Shown here: positions 57,209 to 64,000 of the stretch, in pieces
Layout of the letters: each line of letters begins with the position of its first letter
Numbering within the stretch: position 1 is the stretch's first letter
Assembly (NCBI GenBank): GCA_019671135.1
Contig: JAHRHY010000021.1
Coordinates: 558,001 to 622,000 of the forward strand
Direction: 5' to 3'
Source: Linnemannia hyalina
Lineage: Eukaryota; Mortierellomycota; Mortierellomycetes; Mortierellales; Mortierellaceae
Length of the DNA: 64,000 nucleotides
Program-made: the position numbers and the translations under genes
Notes under the pieces: model-generated
Told to the model about the DNA's origin: nothing
The model's database searches: none
The model's input: the letters and a program-made list of their open reading frames with translations, nothing else

Positions 57209-59569
57209 TTACAACTTGGGTGCGACGTAGGCCTTAGGGAAGTTATACTGGGGTGCATCATCAGCCTCCGGATTGGGGGCCCAAGGGTCGATCATACCAC
57301 CCTTGGGCGACATCAAAGGGTAACCGTCCAGACGACAGATCTCGGTCTCGGGGTTGCCCCACCAGATAGGCATCTTGATGTTGTTGATGCTGAGGATGAA
57401 GAACGAAAGGAGTCCAAAGAAGGCGACACCAGAATCGAAGGCAGCAGACATGACATAGGTGAAGCGCAAGTGCCATTCAGAGTGGTAGCGACGGGCAAAG
57501 AACTGGAATGCAAACCCGACAGCCAACCAGTTGGTATAGTTGTAGGCCTGGGCTGGGGGCATCCAACCGGTGGCAGCTAACATGACTGGGATATGGACTT
57601 GGTCGATCCAGGTGTTTGGGAACCACTTCTTAAACCAGAAGAAGGGGATTGGCAAAAGGAAACCGATGAGGAAGAAGAAGTTGATGGCGTTGTAGATGGA
57701 AGTGGGGCCGAACATCAGGTTAGGAGCAATAACTCCCCAGATGACGGAGGCAGAGTAGAAGGTGTTGGCGTGGGGGCATGCGAATTCCTTGGAGCCGTTG
57801 CAAATGTCCTTCTGGGAGTTCAGGAGCCAGTTGGCGGTGACCAGGTTGATGAGACCGGCGATGAAGGTGCCGAGGAGCTGGGCCCAGAACATGGCGCGTG
57901 GGGGAACCTTCATATAGTGGCCAAGTTTGAGATCTGAAGTGAAGGTCATAGCTTGGCTCATGGAGATGTAACCGAGGGTCTTGAAGGTGACGTTGGGAAT
58001 AGGCTCACCGGGAAGAATATAACCGATAACGTACTCGGTGATGATGTTAAGACCGGGTTGCTGGTTGGTCAAGGCTTGAATAAGACCGACGGGAAGAGCA
58101 AAGACGACAGCCAGAAGGATGGCCAAAAGAACGGCCCACCAGGGCATGTAACCGTAGAACTGGCAGGTGAAGATGGCAAGGGCGGTCATTCCAACGAACA
58201 ATGCGCCGTACCACCAGTCAGGGACCTCAGGGTAGGCCTGCATGAGCTTGTGGTGAATATCTTCAGACTGAGTGCGAGACTGCTTCCACTGGGCGACAAG
58301 CTTGTGACGATGGTACAACCAGGTGTGGGTGATCATGGAAGAGAGACCAGCAAAACCGATACCATAGGCAAGAGCAAAGAAGGTGGCGATGCGAAGAGGT
58401 CCAGCTTGCTCGTAACCAGCCTGGGACAAAGATGCGGTAGCTGGATTGAGGACGCTGAGGACGGGGTATTTTTCACCATCAACAGTGAAGAGCTTGGAAG
58501 TGAGGATGGGGAATCGCTGTGCCTCCCACATGTTGGTGTAGTAGGCGATAGGGACCATGATCCAAGCGATGAGGAAGAAGCCCAAGGCGATGTTCACCTG
58601 GGCCCACCAGGGAACAACCAAGGGAGAACCCAAATAAGCGACAATATTGTTCCAGTCAAGAGAGATAGCACCAACACCAAGACCGTTAGAACCACCGATC
58701 TGAGAGAGAACGTGGTTCTTGGGGTTGATCCAGCAGACCCAAGCAATGGAGGAGACGACGGGGAAGAGGAAGCCAGGGATCCACTGGTAGAAGAACATGG
58801 CAATAGTTGCAATAATAAAGAACTTGAAACGAGACCACTGACCAGGGAGGAGCTCCTCCTCCCTGTGGAGAGTGTTGAACATGGCGACTTGGACCAAATT
58901 CGAGGGTCAGATCATGGCGGCAGGGTAGACGAGGTAACGACGGAGGACACCAGCCATACCGAAACCCAACATCTGGGTGGTGAGAATGAGGAGGAAGTTG
59001 GCAAGGAAACCGAAATCCTGGCCATAGAAAACCTTTTGGATTACGGTGATGTCGACAGCGTAGGCGGTACCACCAGCGCAGTTGGCGGTCAAGGCGACGA
59101 GGACATGCTCCTTGATGTTGAAGGGACCAGGGTTGAGAGGACCTTCAGGGAGAACACGGGCCATGAAGCGTCCGAAAGGGTAAGAGAGAAGCTGGATGAC
59201 CAAAGTCGAGAGGGTCATGGGGTGGGTGCGGAACCAGCTATGGACGAAAGGTGAAAAAGACATGAAAGATGAGAAAGGATGCAGGGGGGGATATTTTGCA
59301 TGGTGCCAGGGAGAATAGTGCGAGAATAGGACATGTCGGACTTACAAGAACTGATTGAAGAAGGAAAGGAGGCAAGAGAAGAGGACGGCCATGACCCAGT
59401 AACGGAAGGTCATGACAGGCAGTCCGGGCTCATCCTTGTTGGAGACGATAGCAGCGACCTCGGGGATGGGAGAGTTCTCTTCCTCCTCGAGGACGATGGA
59501 TGCGCGCTCAGCGTCGACCTTCTCGTCGATGAAGTCATTTTCAGCAAGGTACTCTTGCTTCTCAGTCAT
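57209..59569 (-). CDS. OPT-family oligopeptide transporter with one in-frame TGA
   Basis: Two exons on the minus strand, 59569-59346 and 59237-57209 (750 codons). A polar N-terminus of about 50 residues precedes some 14 hydrophobic segments. Family motifs are FNTLHREEE, WKQSRTQSEDIHHKLMQAYP, the OPT signature NQQPGLNIITEYVIGYILPG and the C-terminal MPIWWGNPETEICRLDGYPL. OPT proteins import small peptides (also glutathione or metal chelates) across the plasma membrane by proton symport. Everything is intact except codon 185: YPAAMI-TGA-PSNLVQVAMF at 58909-58907, where the family has Trp (TGG). Either the allele is a fresh pseudogene, or it is a base error, or a short downstream start is used. 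The ATG at 59569 is preferred over an upstream in-frame ATG because the extra residues are an unusual low-complexity leader. A close paralogue follows at 62612. Confidence 0.9.
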
Positions 59570-62500
59570 GATGATGGATGTGGGTGGAGAAAATGATGAA
59601 GGAAGGGATTGGCGAAGAGAAGGGAGGAGGAGAAAAGGGAGGGTCTTGTTGGATAAGAGGAGGAAAGGTCTTGTTGGGTGAGAGGAGGGAAGGGCAACCG
59701 TGGACAAGGAATGAAAAAAGAGGCGGATGGATGGATGGCTTTTATAAAGAATCGGACTCCACGATCAAAAAGGGAACCATAAAAGGATAGAAGTGACCAT
59801 TCAAGGACATGGAATCTCTCCCTCGGTAACGAAGTAGCGGATAACAAAATAACCAATGCGTGGAAGAGAGAAGTATGGAGTACATGGGAAAGTACCATTG
59901 GAGCCTTTTTTTTCTCTTTTGTTGTTTTCATTGAAGAGGACCAGAGAGAAAGGTAAGGAATGAGGCAGGCGCATCGGTGCATCAAGGGCGTAATACTGCG
60001 GATACTTAACCGCATATAACACTGAACCCGGAAGCAACCTCAGTGATGTGAAAGAGACAACCTGGCGAATGAAAATGGATGGATCTCAAGAGACTTCAAG
60101 TCGTTGAATAAATCACCTATTGAGCCATGGTACACTATCCATGTCGACTCTCTTGGCTATGAACGAATCTTAATCTTCAATGCTGGAAGGCGGATCCGAG
60201 CACTCATGGTGATACAGGAACGAACCCTATTGGATTGGGCACCTATGCGCCAATCATACTCCAAATGCGGATCGTACTTTTTCTTGATCTACTTTCGTCG
60301 TTTCTTGGCAAACATTTTAAACATTTTAAACATTTTAAACATTTTAAATTTCACCTTGCTCTTGGTGACAGGCTGTGGGACATGAGCCTGCGGGAAGGGA
60401 GAAGATTTGCTCGCAAGCGCTGCGTACTAGACATTTTGGCAACAATGCGTAGCACGATCATCCAAACAAAGAGAAACAAGGGACACACGGTTAATAAACG
60501 GTGAGGGTTCGAATGCTATCATTGGCAAGGCCCCAGATAAGGTTGAAGGTATTAGATTGTGTGTGTTGAGGTCAATAAGGAGACGACAAAAGCGCACAAA
60601 GAACAAAGGGTGATGCCAGTGTCTGCTCATTCAACAACGTCGTTCATGGTTGAGTCCTGCATGGAGAGAATCTCTACCGGACAAGGGGAATCAGGATGAG
60701 GGAGGATAAAGTGCAAAGAAGTTGGAGGTGATGGCGATGGGTCAAGAAAAGAGATGGATGAAAGCAAAAAAATGTCGAGCAGCTTCTTTGCTTGAGGGCA
60801 TTGGCGTGATGAATCCTTCGTCGTCGTTGAGGAAGAACAATAACGCCAAGTCGACAAGCTCTCTTCTTTCTTCACGCTCGTGGACGCGATAATAGGGGTT
60901 CTCGTCACATGACTGTTCAGTGGAGAAAGACAAGAAATGCATTGGTCGCTCTTGGTGATCTCTTCAATGTCTCTGGCTTCATCTTCCTCATTATCTTGTA
61001 GAGTGAACATATTCACCTTCGCGTCGAACATTCTTTACCTGACCGATCATTTTGTCCGAGCGAGACACCACAAATGACTGTGGCCTGAACCATCGCTGTT
61101 TGATCAAACAAGCGAATATGAGAGGAAAGGCAGCGAGCGAGGAAAGGCAAAAGGGCAAAAGTATAACGAGGGTTCTCGGTTTCGAATCCGACTCTAACAA
61201 AACTAATGGCAAAGATGCCGGGTGCTGTAGTATTCTGCAAGATAAGAAATGTTAACACCCAAACGAGGCGAAATTTGGGTCCATGACCCGTAGAAATGGA
61301 TGTACCATCCGCGATGAGAAGGAACACACCAAGGAAAGCAGTGGTGGATGATGTTACACACATGCACAGGCACAGACAATAGAGAAAGAAGTATTCGGAT
61401 GATCCTCGGTCATTTCCGAGGGCCTTGTGTGTTGTCGGTCGATACCTATACTGTTCCACGAACGTACATTACGATTTTTGCTGAGGCATTTTTCTGGTGC
61501 TTGTTCTTGGCAAGATGGTCCGAATGCAGCATTTTTCCTGAGATAGTAGAGAGCCCGCCGGGATGGGCCCTCTACGGCCCTCCATCCGAATTCATTTTGC
61601 CACTTTTCTCACGTTCGTCACTCTGATCAGCAGGCATCGATCATATGCACTGTGCCTCTTCCATTCTGCTTTCCCACAAATGAATGCAAGGGCATGTGAT
61701 GAAGGATGTATATTATATATCTCCATGGCATCCTGTACTTATGATATACCCCGAAGCTGATCCGTGCTTGATCCCATTGTCAATCTCGACCCATTTCTCA
61801 TAAATCTATCCTGTGCCATGCGGCAATTAATACCGTAATGCTTGCACACACTGACACAGGTCGAGCCCCCTACGCTGCGCGCCACCAATGTACCAAGTAA
61901 TTTCAGCTGTTAACGGTGTTGCTTGGTTTCGGTAGTCCCACTCACGATTGCTACTGTTGCTGTGCCAGTTACTGCGCTGCGCTGAGCCCCCCACACGTGT
62001 GCTTCCTGACACAGAAATAATACTTGTCACCTGCAGACTACTGGATCGAAAGACATAAAAAAACAAAAAACTGGTCGAATTGGGTGGCAGCAGTCGATAT
62101 TGCACCCATGAATGTATTGCTTTCACAATGGCACCTCACTTTCTTCTCTTCCCTATCAAGTATTCAGATTTAATCTTCGCGTCAATAATCCTTGCGCCGC
62201 TGAGGGTGGGTATTATCTGCGTAAGATATCACTAATGAGCAGCCTGTAGTACCACCGTTTGCTCAAACTGATCAAAAGTGATTCTTCGTTCTTTCTTGAC
62301 GTGTCGCTGCGGAGACAACGCGACTAAACCAGACCAGTAATCGGACTGAATATCTTTGATAGGCAACACTCCTTTCATCCCTATTCCTCACCTGTGCTGT
62401 AACCAATGTAATATGGATAGTTTGTCTCGAACGTAGACATAGACCATTCGAAAGCAACAAGCAATTTCAACAATGAAAAATAGCATATAGATCCAAGTAT

Positions 62501-62611
62501 GTGTTTTTATTCAGAAGGAAATAAAAGAAAAATCGGCACTCGATTCACATTAATGGTGTCCAAAAAAGGGGGTTTGGATATCATAACCTCCGCTATTTGG
62601 AAACAAGCCAC
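59570..62611. other. 3-kb spacer between the two OPT genes
   Basis: Promoter of the first OPT gene and 3' flank of the second. Minus-strand frames at 60742-60942 (EREERRELVDLALLFFLNDD) and 61013-61459 (a hydrophobic, membrane-like translation) look partly protein-like, but I recognise no family and cannot join them. I saw no tRNA and no OPT fragment here. Confidence 0.4.
60313..60348. repeat. Tandem repeat, CATTTTAAA x4
   Basis: Four perfect copies of a 9-bp unit. Each unit holds the self-complementary TTTTAAA core, so the array could extrude small hairpins. Confidence 0.85.
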
Positions 62612-64000
62612 TTAGGGCTTGTATGGCTTGGAGAACTGGTACTTAGGGGCGTCAGGGGCAGTGGGATCGGCGGCCCAAGGGTCAACCTTGCCGCCCGCGG
62701 GTTGCATCAATGGGTAATTATCCAGGCGGCAGATGTTCTGAGCAGGATTACCCCACCAGACAGGCATCTCGATGTTGTTGAGACTGAAGATGAAGAACGA
62801 AAGGAGCCCCATAAAGGCGACACCAGAGTCGAAGGCAGCAGACATGACGTAGGTGAAACGCAAGTGCCACTCAGAACGATAGCGGCGAGCGAAGAACTGG
62901 AAGATGAAACCGAGAGCCAACCAGTTGGTGTAGTGGTAAGGGTATGCGGGGGGCATCATGCCGGTTGCGGACAACATGACAGGGACGTGAACATAGTCCA
63001 ACCAGGTGTTGGGGTAGGCCTTCTTGATAAAGTAAAACGGGATGGGGAGGACGAGGCCGATGAGGAAGAAGTAGTTGATCGTGGTGTAGATGGATGTAGG
63101 GCCGAACATCAGTTTGGGAGCGATGACACCCCAAATGACCGAAGCTGAATAGAAGGTGTTGGCGTTGGGACATCCAAACTCCTTGCTCGTGGTGCAAATG
63201 TCCTTTTGGGAGTTCAAGAGCCAGTTGGCGGTGACCAGGTTGATGGTTCCGGCGATGACAGTACCAAGAAGCTGGGCCCAGAACATGGAGCGTGGGGGGA
63301 CCTTCATGTAATGGCCGAGCTTGAGATCCGAGGTGAAGGTCATGGCCTGAGCCATGGTGATGTAACCAAGTGTCTTGAAGGTGACATTGGCAATGGGATC
63401 GCCGGGCAAGATGTAACCAATGGTATACTCCGTAATGATGTTGAGACCAGGTTGCTGGTTGGTCAAGGCCTGGATGAGACCGACGGGGAGAGCAAAAATG
63501 ACAGCCAGAAGGATGGCCAAAAGAACGGCCCACCAGGGCATGTAGCCATAAAACTGGCAGGTGAAGATGCCAACAGCGGTCATGCCGAAGAACAATGCGC
63601 CGTACCACCAGTCAGGGACCTCGGGGTAGGCCTGCATGAGCTTGTGGTGGATATCCTCAGACTGAGTGCGAGACTGCTTCCACTGGGCGACAAGCTTGTG
63701 ACGATGGTACAACCAGGTGTGGGTCATCATCGAGGTAAGACAGGCGAAACCGACACCGTATTCGAGAGCGAAGAAGGTTGCGATACGGAGAGACCCAGCC
63801 GCTTGATATCCTTCCTGGGACAAGGTCAAGGTCTCCTTGTTAAGAACGCTGAGGACGGGGTAAGGATCGCCGGTTGTCTTAAAGAGAGCGCTACCGTACA
63901 TTGGGAATCGCTGGGCATCCCACATGTTGGTGTAGTAGGCAATAGGAACCAGGACCCAGGCGAGGAGGAAGAAGCCCAAGGCAATGTTGACCTGAGCCCA
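62612..64000 (-). CDS. OPT-family oligopeptide transporter, partial (5' end beyond the window)
   Basis: Minus strand, open from the window edge to the stop at 62612, covering about the last 460 residues. It is a close paralogue of the gene at 57209, with the same motifs (WKQSRTQSEDIHHKLMQAYP, NQQPGLNIITEYTIGYILPG, WWGNPAQNICRLDNYPLMQP) and the tail FSKPYKP. No stop or frame change is seen in this part, so it is the likely functional member of the tandem pair. A 135-bp stretch (63590-63724) is almost identical in DNA to the first copy. The N-terminus and promoter are not visible. Confidence 0.94.
   Translation of the reverse strand, partial: WAQVNIALGFFLLAWVLVPIAYYTNMWDAQRFPMYGSALFKTTGDPYPVLSVLNKETLTLSQEGYQAAGSLRIATFFALEYGVGFACLTSMMTHTWLYHRHKLVAQWKQSRTQSEDIHHKLMQAYPEVPDWWYGALFFGMTAVGIFTCQFYGYMPWWAVLLAILLAVIFALPVGLIQALTNQQPGLNIITEYTIGYILPGDPIANVTFKTLGYITMAQAMTFTSDLKLGHYMKVPPRSMFWAQLLGTVIAGTINLVTANWLLNSQKDICTTSKEFGCPNANTFYSASVIWGVIAPKLMFGPTSIYTTINYFFLIGLVLPIPFYFIKKAYPNTWLDYVHVPVMLSATGMMPPAYPYHYTNWLALGFIFQFFARRYRSEWHLRFTYVMSAAFDSGVAFMGLLSFFIFSLNNIEMPVWWGNPAQNICRLDNYPLMQPAGGKVDPWAADPTAPDAPKYQFSKPYKP

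Noticed and set aside
53738..58909. Reassignment of TGA to tryptophan in this genome
   Set aside because: The CSL gene ends in TGA at a natural C-terminus and all intact genes use TGG for Trp, so the in-frame TGAs are better read as mutations.
58850..58960. A hidden intron removing the OPT TGA
   Set aside because: The only GT...AG combinations around it would delete conserved OPT residues and have poor splice signals.
57953..59254. A 433-codon plus-strand open frame
   Set aside because: It is the antisense shadow of the OPT transporter exon; its translation is Gly/Glu/Val-rich with no domain.
60313..60348. CRISPR-like array
   Set aside because: The 9-bp units are contiguous without spacers; a simple tandem repeat in a eukaryote.
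60500..60540. GGGTTCGAATGC word like a tRNA T-arm
   Set aside because: No complementary stem and no cloverleaf upstream.
61170..61200. GGTTTCGAATCC word like a tRNA T-arm
   Set aside because: The flanking bases do not pair as a T stem, and no other tRNA arms are present.

Overview
The window is nuclear DNA of a filamentous fungus, most likely an early-diverging lineage such as Mortierellomycota. Genes carry short spliceosomal introns (GTAAGT/GTATGT/GTACGT donors, TAG/CAG acceptors). A CSL (CBF1/Su(H)/LAG-1) transcription factor, a Crinkler-type protein, F-box/LRR relics, a DIRS-like retrotransposon relic and duplicated OPT transporters fit that group. The lineage is inferred from gene content, not from a marker-gene comparison.

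Layout. 1-5.7 kb is a relic zone with a decayed leucine-rich-repeat gene and a decayed DIRS-type retroelement. 5.7-9.7 kb holds a MARVEL-like membrane protein and a small basic protein. 10.0-15.8 kb is a compact housekeeping block: SF3B5 and SLU7 (both spliceosome components) diverge from a 250-bp promoter, and RPS9 and RPL21 (ribosome) diverge from a 750-bp promoter. 18.9-27.6 kb carries two large, low-complexity transcription factors, a bHLH-zipper protein (+) and a CSL protein (-). 27.6-39.1 kb is an 11.5-kb stretch with no gene I can recognise, rich in purine tracts and microsatellites. 39.1-48.3 kb holds a large BTB (germ cell-less-like) protein and a protein O-mannosyltransferase, convergent, with a broken coding tail between them. 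48.8-57.2 kb is an accessory island: an OPT relic, an LRR relic, a Crinkler protein with P-loop NTPase and nuclease-like C-terminus, a badly decayed Fanzor (eukaryotic TnpB-like) gene and palindromic transposon-end-like repeats. 57.2-64 kb holds two tandem OPT oligopeptide transporters, the first with an in-frame TGA, the second cut by the window end.

How the parts relate. The housekeeping genes are intact and paired by shared promoters. In three of them an intron cuts into or directly next to the start codon. The accessory island is where function is uncertain. The Fanzor relic and the intact Crinkler-NTPase-nuclease gene sit next to each other on the minus strand, and relics of the flanking gene families lie on both sides. 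The strongest leads are the Fanzor relic, the Crinkler gene, the conserved but broken tail behind the mannosyltransferase, and the start-codon introns.
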